From Agapetus fuscipes (Eukaryota; Arthropoda; Insecta; Trichoptera; Glossosomatidae): a stretch of DNA of 64,000 nucleotides. The DNA lies in NCBI GenBank assembly GCA_951799405.1, contig OX637363.1, positions 5,270,001 through 5,334,000 on the forward strand. Direction: 5' to 3'. The translations under genes and the position numbers were made by a program. Shown in pieces: positions 1-10,469 of this stretch (position 1 is its first letter; each line of letters opens with the position of its first letter). The notes under the pieces were generated by a model, which saw only the letters and a program-made list of their open reading frames with translations, did not search any database and had not been told where the DNA came from.

Positions 1-99
1 TGTCTCTTTTCCTGAACTTTTTAATTTAATTTTGTTCATTCCAATGTTGTTGATTTATTTGATTTGATTTTTAGTTTATTATTTTACTTTTGTTTTCAG

Positions 100-171
100 G
101 ATGTCCCTGTTGCCTCCCCGACTGCTGAAAAGCTTTTTCAAATGGAACAACAAATCAAACTAAGTAATTAA
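100..171 (+). CDS. Possible terminal exon of an unrecognised gene
   Basis: A pyrimidine-rich stretch ending in TTTTCAG (93-99) is followed by an open stretch of 23 codons reading DVPVASPTAEKLFQ then MEQQIKLSN and a TAA stop at 169-171. An AATAAA overlaps the stop, which fits a last coding exon with a very short 3' UTR. The sequence is hydrophilic and could be helical, but I recognise no family. The rest of the gene would lie left of the window. A chance ORF behind a chance acceptor is possible, since no upstream exon can be seen. Confidence 0.4.
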   Translation, partial: DVPVASPTAEKLFQMEQQIKLSN

Positions 172-176
172 ATAAA
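171..176 (+). terminator. AATAAA polyadenylation signal
   Basis: AATAAA directly after the stop of the candidate exon; a second AATAAA lies near 240. Cleavage site cannot be seen. Confidence 0.35.
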
Positions 177-842
177 CTAGTATAGGAGAACCACAATATA
201 TACCTATATAATGATAAATACCCACGTAACTGATTTGAAATAAAATATTTTGTATTGAATGTAAAATGGATTTTGTTGTTATGGAAGAATGAGTTTTTCA
301 ATGTATTGTAAAAGTCGTATCGGACGTTATTTTTCTGACAACATAGTCCATAAATTACGTCATCGATTTTGGCCGATTTTCGACCCCCCCCCCCCCCCTT
401 ACAATCATCCTATAGTCATTATCTAATGAACCCACCCCCCCTCCCCTCTTTCTGTAATAATGGATGAGCTTAATAATTAATAATGTTATATTACTTACAT
501 AATATTTTTTATATTTTGTAGAAATTGGTATTTACAAGAACGACATCACTTTTGGTACTCGTACATCATTTGCCATCATCCGCAGACCAGACTCCCCCTC
601 CCCCCTATGGACAGCCCCATAGTCCATTTTTAAAATATAGGTACACAATAATGAACACAATTTTGTATTTGTACAAGTTGTTAGAAACAGCCTACTTACC
701 TATTCAATTTAGTATATTTTAGTAACAATAAATATATATTCTTAGCATTTTAGTAGAGAATTTTGACTATATAGTGTCCAGTAAAAGTATAGCTTTATTA
801 CTATTTGTATTAAATAAACTATGTAAGTATATCTGAGTTTCT
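177..842. other. AT-rich non-coding stretch
   Basis: AT-rich DNA with two poly-C runs (about 385-398 and 433-445). The 65-codon ORF at 525-722 is low-complexity and has no family signal. I see no gene here. Confidence 0.5.
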
Positions 843-1225
843 AATCTAATCTAAGCTGCAAAGATATATATCATTTAAGATTTATATTAAATGCATTCCC
901 ACAAGCAGACATGTATAATTTCGCGCTAACACATACCGCATGTGGACCTACAATATAAAAATCTCAAATGAACATAAGCGCTGCAACTCTTGCCAACCAT
1001 TTTTTACAGTATGGGTGGTCAGCCGCATACCAACCTATAAGTCAAGGAACAAACATCGCAAATTACATTTTTTAAATCAATAAACAATAATATAAACATG
1101 GACACTAAAAAAAACTAAATCATAAAACCAATTTCACTTTAATAAACCCTAGCCGCCAACATTACAGATCGACCGCCATTTCTTTCTATCCTTACATACT
1201 TCTTTCATTTCCTCCAGAGTCATAA
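843..1225 (-). mobile_element. RTE1 LINE 3' end, 5'-truncated copy
   Basis: Reading on the minus strand this holds the last codons of the RTE1 ORF (about 1170-1225), the 3' UTR and the conserved tail. It ends at 843 in an AATCT-type repeat. It matches the 3' end of the longer copy that starts right next to it, so two truncated copies lie head-to-tail. Confidence 0.75.
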
Positions 1226-3009
1226 TCTAATCTAATCTAATCTAATCTAAGTTGCAAGGATATGTTACATTGGAGATTCACATTACATGCATTCTCACAA
1301 CCAGACACGTACAAGTTCGCGCTTGCACATGCCTCATGTGAACCTACAACATAAAAACCAAATCTCAAATGGACATACACCCTGCAACTCTTGCCGTCCT
1401 TCCCTGAGACAGGGGTGACATTGGCAAAGTGAACCATTTTTACAGCATGGGTGTTCAGCCGCATACCAACCTATAAGTCAAGGAACACACACACACGACA
1501 AATTACATTTTAAACATCATTAAATAATAATATCCAAATACAAAATATCCATTTACAAACAAAAACAAATTCCAATTTAATAAACCCTAGCCGCCAACAT
1601 TACAGATCAACCGCCATTTCTTTCTGTCCTTACATACTTCTTTCATTTCCTCCAAAGTCATAACCTTCTTCATACAAGCTCTTCTTTTATTATGACTCTG
1701 GATATTCCATTCATTCGCAATTTCGGATATTTGGTCCATCCATACCTTTCTCGGTCTTCCTCTACCACGACATCCATCTATTCTACCAACATATACTTTC
1801 TTCGTCAGTCTTTCCTCATTCATTCTCTCCATATGCCCAAACCATCTTAACAAACTTCTTTTAATCTTCACTTTCACACTTTCTCTTGCACCACATTCTT
1901 CTCTTACAAAATCATTCCTCACCCTGTCACTCCGTTTTTTCCCAATCATACTTCTTAGAAAGTCCATTTCAACAGTATGGACTTTACTAATTTCACTTTC
2001 ATTCACCGTCCAGGCCTCGCTTCCATACATCAAGGTGGGTAAAAGTATGCCACTGCGTACCGCCAATCGAGCATTTTTTGATATGTTTTGATTTTTGGCG
2101 ATACAAGCTGTGGCACCCAGTACACACCTGCCCTTCATTACTCTTCTTTCAAATTCACCGGTCATTCTTCCATCTTTTTCAAACTTACTTCCCAGGTATA
2201 CAAACTCATTTACGACATCAACATTCATTCCATTAATTTTAAATTCATAATTCATACTTTCATCATCTCTTTCAAAAATCAATACTTTCGTCTTACTTGC
2301 ATTCAACTTCAGATGGTTACCTAACAAAGCTTCATTCAATCTAGAGAGCATTGTTTGCAATTCTACTGCTGAATCAGATACAAGAACTGCATCATCTGCA
2401 TACAGTAGAACACTCACTTTGCTCTCTCCTATCATCAATCCACAATCATTAAGTCTAGCATCTCTGACACACTTGTCCATGACTATGTTAAATAGCCATG
2501 GACTCATCACACATCCTTGCCTCACACCCTTATAAACTTCAAACCACTCGCTATACTCACCATCAATACGAACACATGCCTTACTATTTTCATAGTTGGC
2601 ATGCACCGCACCTAGGAGAGCCCCATTCACTCCGTATGCTTTCAAAACATCCCATAACATACCTCTGTCTACTGAGTCAAAAGCCTTTTCCAGATCTACA
2701 AAGGCCGTGAACAGCTTCCGCCTCACCGACAATTGTTTTTCAACAAGTTGTCGTAGAGTAAAAATCTGATCAACACAGCCTCTACCGGCCATAAAGCCGG
2801 ACTGTATATCGGAAATCCTTTCACTAGTAGTCAGAATCACATTTTTTATAATCACCTTACAGAAGACTTTTCCTGGTATACTGAGTAGACTGATTGGTCT
2901 GAAGTTCTGACAGTCTTTTTTGTCCCCTTTACCTTTGTAAATGGGAACAATGACTGCCTTCCTCCAATCCATCGGTACTACTCCTGCATTCACACAAAGC
3001 TTAACCTGT
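1226..3009 (-). mobile_element. RTE1 non-LTR retrotransposon, 5'-truncated
   Basis: LINE with an RT ORF on the minus strand (1587-3009), a roughly 340-bp 3' UTR, and a terminal (AATCT)n array at 1224-1250 instead of poly(A), a type of 3' end usual for RTE-clade elements. The reading frame is lost upstream of about 3009, so the endonuclease part is missing. This is the longest RTE1 copy in the window and the reference for all 'RTE1 tail' entries. Confidence 0.85.
1587..3009 (-). CDS. RTE1 reverse transcriptase, C-terminal ~470 residues
   Basis: Encodes the RNA-directed DNA polymerase of an RTE-like LINE, which acts on element RNA during target-primed insertion. Visible motifs in order from residue 1: NFRPISLLS (about 31), FVDLEKAFDSVDR (about 98), GVRQGCVMSPWLFN (about 157), the catalytic LLYADDAVL (about 196), LNASKTKVLIF (about 228), and a C-terminal arm with LLRWFGHMERM and GRGRPRKVWMDQI. 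No stop or frameshift interrupts the stretch, which is striking next to the other LINEs here. The M at 2993 is only an internal residue, since the frame runs further upstream (KLCVNAG) to about 3009 before stops appear. The first part of RT and the endonuclease are lost. RTE is my best clade call; a related clade is possible. Confidence 0.85.
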
Positions 3010-3104
3010 GAGTTTTGTTAATTTTATTCTATTTCTCTCACTCCAAGGCGCTACAGGCCAACATTGACCTTGGCCTCCCAAATACTGCGCCTCCAACATC
3101 ACCT

Positions 3105-3273
3105 GGGCTGGAAGTCTCATCACCACGGTAATTCTTACCTACCGAATATCGGTAATATTTGTATAAAGACTAATCAGCTGTTCACTTGCGGCCATCTTGG
3201 ATTGACAGGTATTCATACATTACTGAGAATATTCGGTAGGTAAGAATTACCGTGGTGATAAGACTTCCAGCCC
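3105..3273. mobile_element. Short MITE with ~46-bp terminal inverted repeats
   Basis: The ends match as inverted repeats, GGGCTGGAAGTCT at 3105 and AGACTTCCAGCCC ending at 3273, and the match extends through ACGGTAATTCTTACCTACCG. The interior is only about 75 bp. No transposase; the target duplication is unclear. Confidence 0.75.
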
Positions 3274-3288
3274 TGTCCTCCAACTTAC

Positions 3289-3376
3289 CATTTTGAGAAG
3301 CTGTGTGACATCTATCCTTCCTCCATCTTCCCACAGCAATTTGGACTTCCTCATCAGTTCCCTTCTACTTTGGTAT
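3289..3376 (-). CDS. Candidate internal exon of an unknown minus-strand gene
   Basis: On the minus strand an acceptor-like TAAATTTAG is followed by one base and 29 open codons containing RRELMRKSKLLWEDGGRIDV and TQLLKM. They end at a strong donor (ATG then GTAAGTT). The residue mix looks like a real folded protein and does not match any repeat family in the window. It lies between a MITE and a composite SINE. I do not recognise the protein and cannot find a partner exon. The acceptor has a weak pyrimidine tract, so chance cannot be excluded. Confidence 0.4.
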
Positions 3377-3394
3377 CTAAATTTATAATTAATT

Positions 3395-3720
3395 CCGGTC
3401 ACTAAAGGTCCATCCAACCTTACAGAGTTACAGCAACTGGGTCTTGCTTGAGAATTGGCTCTTTGTACCACCGACGACCAAGCTCGTAAAAAGGTTGATA
3501 GCTCAATTGGTAGAATGCTTGCATTCCATGCCGAGAGCAAGGGTTCGATCTCAAGGTTTACTCAGCCTTCACAAGAAATGAGTACCAGCCCCCTTGGAAG
3601 CTGTGAAACCTCCACTTCAACTGAAGTGGTTGGCGTAAGGCCGGTCCCCTTACCTGTAAAAATAAATAGGTTCAACTCGCAGCGGCAAGAAGTTACACTA
3701 TATGTGTAGCTTAGTTGCGG
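3395..3720 (+). mobile_element. Composite SINE (SINE2 body joined to SINE1), copy 1
   Basis: Starts in the SINE2 body (GGTCACTAAAGGTCCATCCA), runs to AAGCTCGTAAAAAGG, then enters the SINE1 tRNA-like head (GATAGCTCAATTGGTAGAAT). It then skips the SINE1 segment that carries the 'gatttcccgtttcggtg' sequence and continues to the usual SINE1 3' end. The same joint and deletion occur at 19203-19650 and 62766-63172. Confidence 0.85.
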
Positions 3721-4016
3721 TTTTTTTTTGCGTTGCGTTGCGGGTGAGAAGTACCAAGAAGAAAAGAAAAGAGAGAAGTACCAAGAACCTGGCAGCAACA
3801 AGGAGTGCAGATATGACAGGTAAAACCAGAAAGGTGAAGAAAACTGATAATAAAAGTTTGTATGTAAGTATAAAAGGTATCAGGAGCACATACGTAAGTA
3901 CCTACATAAAGAGATACATAGCCTTACTCGCTCAAAATTTTAATGCTTCAAAAATAATTAGGAGATATAAAGACAGTAGCCTGTTTTTATATTTCTCTTC
4001 AAAATTTCTCGCCCTT

Positions 4017-4790
4017 TATCAGTATTAGGAGCGAGAATACACGAACGGATGATGAAGCGTTATGTATTTTTTTCCCGCTATAAACAAGCCTAGCCATATC
4101 AAAGATTTTAGGTTATTTGTATTAGGAGCGCAGAATGTCCGAGGAGGTAGAGTGTAGCCTAATATTTTTTCCCGCCAAAAATTTCCGCTCTACAAACTCA
4201 ACCTGGACTCCAAACTCCTTATTGGACTTTAGGCTACTTGTATTAGGAGCGCAGAATGCCCGAGGAGGTAGAGAGCGTAAAATATGTTTTTCCCGCCATT
4301 CAAGCTAAGCTTCTCAAAGACTTTAGGTTATTTGTATCAGGAGCGCATACTATATGAGGAGGTAGAGTGGACATAAACAAGCCTACACAGAATGTTTAGG
4401 CAATTTGTATTAGAAGCGCAGAATGTCCGAGGAGGTAGTGTGTAGCCTGCTATTTTTTCCCGCTAAAATTTTCCGCTTTACAAACCCAACCTTCTTCTTG
4501 GACTTTAGGCTACTTGTATTAGGAGCGCAGAATGCATGAGGAGGTATAGAGCGTAAAATATGTTTTTCCCACTATACACAAGCCTAAGCTTCTCAAAGAT
4601 GTTAGGTTATTTGTATCAGGAGCGCATACTATTTGAAGAGGTAGAGAGGAAAACGTGAAATTTTCCCACCATAAGCAAGCCTAACCTGTTCACAGAATGT
4701 TTAGGCTATTTGTATTAGGAGCGCAGAATGCCCGAGGAGGTAGAGTGTAGCCTGATATTTTTTTCCCGCCAAAAATTTCCGCTCTTACCT
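4017..4790. repeat. Tandem array with three-part higher-order unit
   Basis: Seven or eight copies of a 70-120 bp unit marked by TATTAGGAGCGCAGAATG and GAGGAGGTAGAG (near 4022, 4125, 4243, 4335, 4404, 4516, 4615, 4710). Units follow an order: type A (GTGTAGCCT, CCGCCAAAAATTTCCGC), type B (GAGCGTAAAATATG), type C (TATCAGGAGCGCATACTAT), then A, B, C, A again, giving a higher-order period of about 280-310 bp. Confidence 0.85.
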
Positions 4791-5042
4791 ACATGTAGCA
4801 TGATGAACACGAGCGACGTCTTCTTCTTCTAAATCAGGAAATGGTATTATTGTGGACTGCAGCGCCGCAGAACAAGCAGTTCAATACGAATTTTCAATAA
4901 GTTGAAATTAATAAATATCACATTTCTGTATTTTTATGTACGAGTGATCTCACATGGTTTTGAGTTGAAATTTTCCTGAAAATAAAAATCATCGGCGGGT
5001 TGTGGATTTGTGCAAAATAAATTAATAACAACAAAGTATTAT

Positions 5043-5378
5043 GTCCGGTCGATAGCTCAGGTGGTAGAGTGCTTGCATTCCTTGCCGAAAGCTCGGGTTC
5101 GAATCCCACCGAGGAGGGTGTCAGAAATGATTTCCTATTTCGGTGTTTCTTTCAAACCCCATAATAAAAATACCGGCAAGGTTTACTCAGCCTTCACAAG
5201 AAATGAGTACCAGCCCCCTCGGGAGCTGGGAAACCCCCACCTCAACTGAAGTGGTTGGCGTAAGGCCGGCCCCCTTACCTGTAAAAATAAATAGGTTCAA
5301 CTCGCCACATGCGACCCCTTCGGGGATAACGCGGCAAGAAGTTACACTATATGTGTAGCTTAGTTGCGTTTTTTTTTT
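5043..5378 (+). mobile_element. SINE1, near full-length copy
   Basis: tRNA-like head with A box (TAGCTCAGGTGGTAGAG) and B box (GGTTCGAATCCC), then the body (GTCAGAAATGATTTCC, CTCAGCCTTCACAAGAAATG) and the end (CGGGGATAACGCGGCAAG, GTGTAGCTTAGTTGCG), followed by a T-rich tail. This is a good reference copy for the family. Confidence 0.9.
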
Positions 5379-5980
5379 TTTTTATTATGTAAAATTAACA
5401 TATTTAATGTTACTCATAAATTATGAGATTATGAGTAATAATCAAATGTATCCAAGCCATTAGCATAATACAATAATAGAAAATAAGTGCCTACAGTTTG
5501 ACAATAAAACCATGATTTTATATATCTATATATATATATAAATATATATATATATAAATATATATATATATAAATATCTTTATTATTGTAGCAAAATAAT
5601 GCTAATTTAAACAATTAAAATTTGTTTAATTTGTATTAATATTTGGAATTATTATTTTGTTCAAATCCACCGCCTGCCAAAATTGTCAATTTCTAAAACT
5701 TAAAATGAAACATTTTTTTTTGTAATTCTTTGATTTTATTCAATCATCCTGTGGTAAGAAAATGTTACAAAAAATATTTGTATTTTAATAAAATGCGAAC
5801 TTATTATATTATGTACCTACAAATTAAAAAAAATATAGATAAGTAATTATTCATTTAAACACTTCACTTTCCAAATTCACTTTTTATGTGTAGGCATTTG
5901 TTCTAGCAGTACTTGTAAATTTGAAACTATTGTAAGTACACTATCTTTGAAACTAAAATGAAGATAAACACTGCAACTAG
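5379..5980. other. AT-rich non-coding stretch with TA microsatellite
   Basis: Very AT-rich with an alternating (TA/TATATAA)n stretch at about 5518-5577. No gene or known repeat seen. Confidence 0.6.
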
Positions 5981-6126
5981 GGAATCCAATCCCGCACGAT
6001 TCTTACGGGATTCGACTTGTGGGATTAGATTACACATGCGGGATTAAAATACTGCAAATGTGATTGTTTTTAAATGACCGGTGTCTTTCTGAATATTAAT
6101 TTGATGCGGGATTAGATTCCCCTACC
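5981..6126. repeat. GGGATTAGATTCCC-type dispersed repeat
   Basis: Contains AATCCCGCACGATTCTTACGG at one end and GATGCGGGATTAGATTCCC at the other. The same GATGCGGGATT-GATTCCC end recurs at 38795-38810 and 39226-39245, so this is a small mobile or spread element. Confidence 0.55.
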
Positions 6127-6189
6127 TGCAACTATTTACCCACTACCTAAGTACCTACCTATTTAAATAAAAGGTTGGCCGATATCTGC

Positions 6190-7745
6190 GTCTCCATTTT
6201 CAGTTGCAAGTTATACCCCTGACTGTTAAAATTATGAATATATCTCTGATGCATGGAGTCGTACCGGCATCCTGGAAGATTTCGCATGTCACTCCTCTAA
6301 TTAAGAAAAATACACTCGACGCTGACGACTCAACCAACTATAGGCCAATTTCAGGCCTCCCCTTTTTATCTAAAGTGCTCGAGCGTACCATTGCATCCCA
6401 GCTGATGACTCACCTCGAGAATAACAACTTATTGCAGAAATATCAGTTCGCTTATAGGAAGCATCATTCAACTGAGTCCGCCCTCACAAGGCTGACATCT
6501 GACTTAATTGTGGGAGTGGCATCAGGTGACATTGGTTTAGTAACGGTTCTCGACATGAGTGCCGCCTTTGACACTGTCGATCATGAAATGCTTCTTCATT
6601 GTCTGGAGTCTGAGGTACTGTCATCGAATGGCTGCGCTAGTACCTGTATAATAGAAGGTGGTCCATTAGGCTTAAGTCTGACTCAACCAAAGAAGATCTT
6701 GTTTCTCAAGGAGTACCCCAAGGATCAGTCCTTGGTCCAATCCTCTTTATCTTGTACATTGGCTGTATTGATAATATTTTGGAGGAGTGTGGCATGCGAA
6801 GCTATGCATATGCTGATGATCGTGTCCTCGTTGGTTTTTGCAGTCCCGACAAAAAAGACGATCTTTTGGCCAGGACCACCCATTGCTTGGAAAGACTCAC
6901 AAACGTTATGGCCTATAGACGTCTCAAACTGAATCCAACCAAGACTGAGTTCATGTGGGTCGCCTCTCCGGGTCGGCAGCACCTCTTGGGTACTCAGCCA
7001 ATCTTTTTCTCTGGTGCAAGCATAAAACCATCCTCCACCATTTCCGTCCTTGGTGTCTTACTAGATGGAGCACTATCGATGGAGGCACAAGTGTCCAGGA
7101 CAGTGAGCACAGCTTTCTTTTATATCCGCCAATTGAGCCTCATCTCAAGATGTTTGCCTGTGGATGCTGTCAAAAGCCTCGTAGCTGCTTTCGTCGTCTC
7201 CCGATTAGACTACTGCAATATCATATATGCTGGACAACCGCAGAAATTGTTTGATCGGCTGCAAATGGCTTTCAATGCTGCTGCCAGGGCAATTTTTCGA
7301 CAGGGAAAGAGCTGTCATATTTCGCCACTGCTGAGAGAACTGCACTGGCTGAGGGTCCGAGAGAGGGTGGAATTTAAGTTGTGTCTCACTGACCACTGTA
7401 CATAGGGCCCTGAACGGCACTGCACCCCCATGTCTCGCTGAGCTATGCTCTGTCGATGGGACTTCAAAAAGACCACTACGCTCTGCCCTTACTGCTGTCA
7501 ACAAGGTTATAGTGCCCAATAGAGCAAACACATCAAATTTTGCAGACAGAAGCTTTGCGGTGGCCAGGCTGGTTGCCTGGAACAATTTGCCCATCGGTGT
7601 TCGCGCGAACCAGCCTACCACCACCTTCAGAAAGGAACTGAAGACACTACTTTTCTCCAGAAGCCATGGCGCCCTTGAGATGGTCCTGTACCATTAAATG
7701 GCGCCACAGGAAAGAAATCATCCATCATCATCATCATCATCAAGT
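6190..7745 (+). pseudogene. L2/CR1-like LINE, RT region, frameshifted
   Basis: Two overlapping frames carry one reverse transcriptase. The first (6204-6620) has NYRPISGLPFLSKVLERTIA, a STESALTRL motif and DMSAAFDTVDHEMLL. The second (about 6705-7405) has GVPQGSVLGP, YAYADD with the catalytic aspartates, LKLNPTKTEF and CLERL. Frame changes near 6620 and after 7400 show it is dead. A further open piece (7512-7697) carries WNNLPIGVR and ends with the SHGALEM segment that precedes many LINE 3' ends. The 3' end has the 'gcgcccttgag...ggcgcc' hairpin and a (TCA)n tail (about 7723-7742), as in L2-type elements. Confidence 0.85.
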
Positions 7746-7830
7746 TACTTTTCTTCTTCACTTTCACCTGAAATCATAAAAACAAATATAAGAAAAAAAA
7801 TACGATTTTTTGTTGCAAGAGTCACTGCTC

Positions 7831-7856
7831 CTGAGGATGACTTTTTAAGGCAAAAA
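7831..7856 (+). repeat. Degenerate copy of the CTGANGA-hairpin-GAAA motif
   Basis: CTGAGGATGACTTTTTAAGG followed by CAAAAA resembles the motif seen at 60156-60184, but the stem is weakened and the final GAAA is lost. Included as a divergent member. Confidence 0.4.
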
Positions 7857-7974
7857 TATTCATTAATGAAAAAAAAATGTTTATTTTTCACTGTGTGGAC
7901 CAGGTGGACCACCAAACAAATATAGAAACAAAGTGTCATAAGTTCATACTACTATGTTATGAGTCCATAATGTT

Positions 7975-8400
7975 TTTTTTTTAAATAAAATAGATTTGTG
8001 AAGAGAAATGAAATTCACCAACCTATTCTGCCTGGCCAGAAACAGGTATTAATATCATCAATTAATAATTCATTATTGTTTAATTGAATGAATTATTAAT
8101 TAATAATTACCCAATAACATCTGTTGAACGAGGGTCAAAGTTATGGTTAAATGACCCAGGCGGGGATCGAACCAACGTTGTTCTATTCCAAACACGCTAG
8201 AAGGATCTATAATGTATAATAATCTATAATCTAAGTTGCAAGGATATATTCATTCAAAGCTCTCAGATGTATGCCCACAAACAAACACGTGTAGTTCGCG
8301 CTTACAAATGCTGGTTGTATACCCTACTTACAAATAAAATCCGAACACGCTAGAAGGATCAGCCCACTTAATGGCCCCCTCGGCCATAACACCGACCGAA
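7975..8400 (-). mobile_element. SINE3 copy, split by an RTE1 tail
   Basis: On the minus strand it starts with a tRNA-like head (GTTATGGCCGAGGGGGCC, B box about 8167-8176) and runs through a short palindromic AT segment (8055-8110). It ends in CTGGCCAGGCAGAATAGGTT and AATCTATTTTATTT. The RTE1 tail 8208-8343 is inserted inside it. The same head and end occur at 58228-58797. Confidence 0.7.
8208..8343 (-). mobile_element. RTE1 tail inserted with a 17-bp target duplication
   Basis: The 136-bp insert is bounded by perfect direct repeats AACACGCTAGAAGGATC at 8191-8207 and 8344-8360. It ends in the (TAATCTATAATCTAAG) side and is 5'-truncated. This is direct evidence that the tail moves by target-primed reverse transcription. 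Confidence 0.9.
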
Positions 8401-9177
8401 ATGTATTTTTACATTTCCCTATTGTAATTTTCGAAAAGATCACTGGTTCAAGCATAAATGAAGAGTTTATGTTTCATGAAATAAATTTTCGAACTGCATT
8501 CCTCTTCACAAATCAAAAAGGTTCATTTGAAAGTATGACAATAAAATATTACGTAGCTATGACTCAGATTGTGTGATCATGAAAACAGATTTTGATGGCA
8601 ACAGTTCAGAGGCAGTTCAGATGAGGTAAGTGGGGGGTGGTTTTTTTTAGTATAGTATTAGTGTACCTAAATGAAAATTTTGACTTTTCTTTTGAAAACT
8701 TGAAATTTCACGGCCAGAAGTAACTGTAATGTTACAGTTCACTCGGGGTTTTTTACCATGTTTATTGGAACGTTCTAAATATTTACCTAAGCTCGAATAG
8801 TTTCGCCCGCTTTTGTTGGTATCTTCAAATGTGTTTTGCAATTAAAACTATTCACCTCTGCAACGTTGGCAAAACCTTATCAAAGTATGGAAAATCGTCA
8901 ACAAATAATGACTAATAATGTCATGAATGACAAAGAAACAATGAAATCGTGACAAAAAAGAGTGAAAAAAAATGTGACGTATAGCCTTTTCTTTTCCATG
9001 TTAAAAATGTTCAGTAAAGAACTTAAGAAGAACTAAGGGAACGCCAAAGCAGTGTTTGCGATCTGTTCGAACCATTGACTTATGATATCTGTGGACTAGA
9101 ACAGTATTATTGTGGTGACTTAGAGTCACCTAAGAAAATCACAATGTTCCCATTCCATCGCCTTTATGGCAGTGTTA
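8401..9177. other. Non-coding stretch, no gene seen
   Basis: Holds a SINE3-like end piece (about 8490-8515) and a string near 9063-9100 (CCATTGACTTATGAT, TGTGGACTAGAA) that is also found at 55266-55300. Otherwise nothing is recognised. Confidence 0.5.
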
Positions 9178-9598
9178 GGCCGGTATATTCAAGTTTAGTA
9201 ATATTTTAGTTAAATATTACTTGAGATTTAATTCAAAATACTCCAGTTCGATTTCACTAAAACCGAGAATTACCGAAGAGAGAAGCCCCGTCCCAAAATC
9301 TTGGAAATAATTAGAATGCCATTCAAAAGTTTTAAAACAAACAACTGGTTTTAATAAATCGAATGCCTAACCTTCATTAAGCTGAAAAACGACACAAAAA
9401 ATGTTCTGTTTGCAGCAATTTTGATGTATCCTTACATTAAAAAAGAACAGCTGCTGTGAGTGAAGACGACGCCATCTTGAAAATCGTTAGTTAAGTATTA
9501 TTAAATATTTACTAGCGAAATTTGGTGAGTGAAATATTATAAAAATTGAACTAAAATTGCATTTTAGTTAACTTAACTATACTTGAAAATATCGGGCC
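9178..9598. mobile_element. MITE with GGCCCGGTAT-type ends, copy 1
   Basis: Imperfect terminal inverted repeats (GGCCGGTATATTCAAG and CTTGAAAATATCGGGCC) enclose about 390 bp without an ORF. Aligns in inverted orientation with 47252-47674, sharing GATGTATCCTTACATTAAAA and the 'cgccatcttgaaaatcg' segment. The 3-bp target duplication (TTA/TAG) has decayed here. Confidence 0.75.
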
Positions 9599-9599
9599 T

Positions 9600-10460
9600 A
9601 GTATTTTTTTCAACAGCTCTTTTACTCAATCACTGTCTACGTCTGTACATTCGAAGCTATAGTTATGTATATCAGGAGCACATGATGTATGAAGAGTTTT
9701 GTGTATGTGTGTGTTGGGTGTGTTATGTCCAGTTGTCAGCAGTCAGCTGTTGGTTCCCGCGCCCCCGCGCCCCCTGACCTAAGGGTAACCCCTTGATCAC
9801 ACCCTGATCACCCCGTGTGCGGGGGAATCATATTATATTGCAGCTAGCAATTGCCAACCCTTAATAGACCATCATTAGCTTCACTACGTTATGTACTTTA
9901 TTCATAATAAACCTACTTAAGTTGGGGAACTAAGAGATAGACATTTAAGTTTGTAGTTTTTACATATACTAGGGGCTACGCCCCTGGCTGCTACGCAGCC
10001 CAACCCCTTAACGTTTGGTGAATGTGTATATTGCGCATAGTTTACTCACGTTAAAATTCGTAATATTAAAAAACATGTAAAAATATGCAGTTTTTGTAAA
10101 AGAAAATTTTAATTTTGTAGGCTTTGATAAAATAAAATATATGGAAGACCACCATTCAAAAATTAAAAGACACAGGGATTATCCCGCATTGTAAACGGTT
10201 GTACATTAATGTAAAAGATACAACAATAGTCTGTGCAAATCTTGATTTAATATCAATCTTTGTATATTCTCATTTGCCCACCCTATGATCTGTCATTCAT
10301 CAGGATTATCATGCACCGTAAATGGTTAAAGATTTTATCAGAATAAGTAAATCGACACTGTTAGAAAATATCGATTCGATATAGGTAGGCACATCGATAT
10401 ATGAATACCATTAAAAATATATCGGAAATCTGATAGATTGGTATGAAACTGAACCCCATG
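9600..10460. other. Non-coding stretch, ancient repeat pieces
   Basis: Contains a 'tatcaggagcacatgatgtatgaag' string related to the 4017-4790 array, a short imperfect palindrome at 9970-10000 (GGGGCTACGCCCC), and ATCGATA-rich DNA (10360-10435) that is repeated near 12800-12890. No gene seen. Confidence 0.5.
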
Positions 10461-10469
10461 CTGTATACA

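Noticed and set aside
385..445. Poly-C runs (also about 60490 and the G run at 43167) as structured elements
   Set aside because: Simple homopolymers, prone to sequencing error; no sign of function.
4017..4790. CRISPR array reading of the regular repeats
   Set aside because: Units are direct tandem copies without unique spacers of fixed length, and the genome is eukaryotic.
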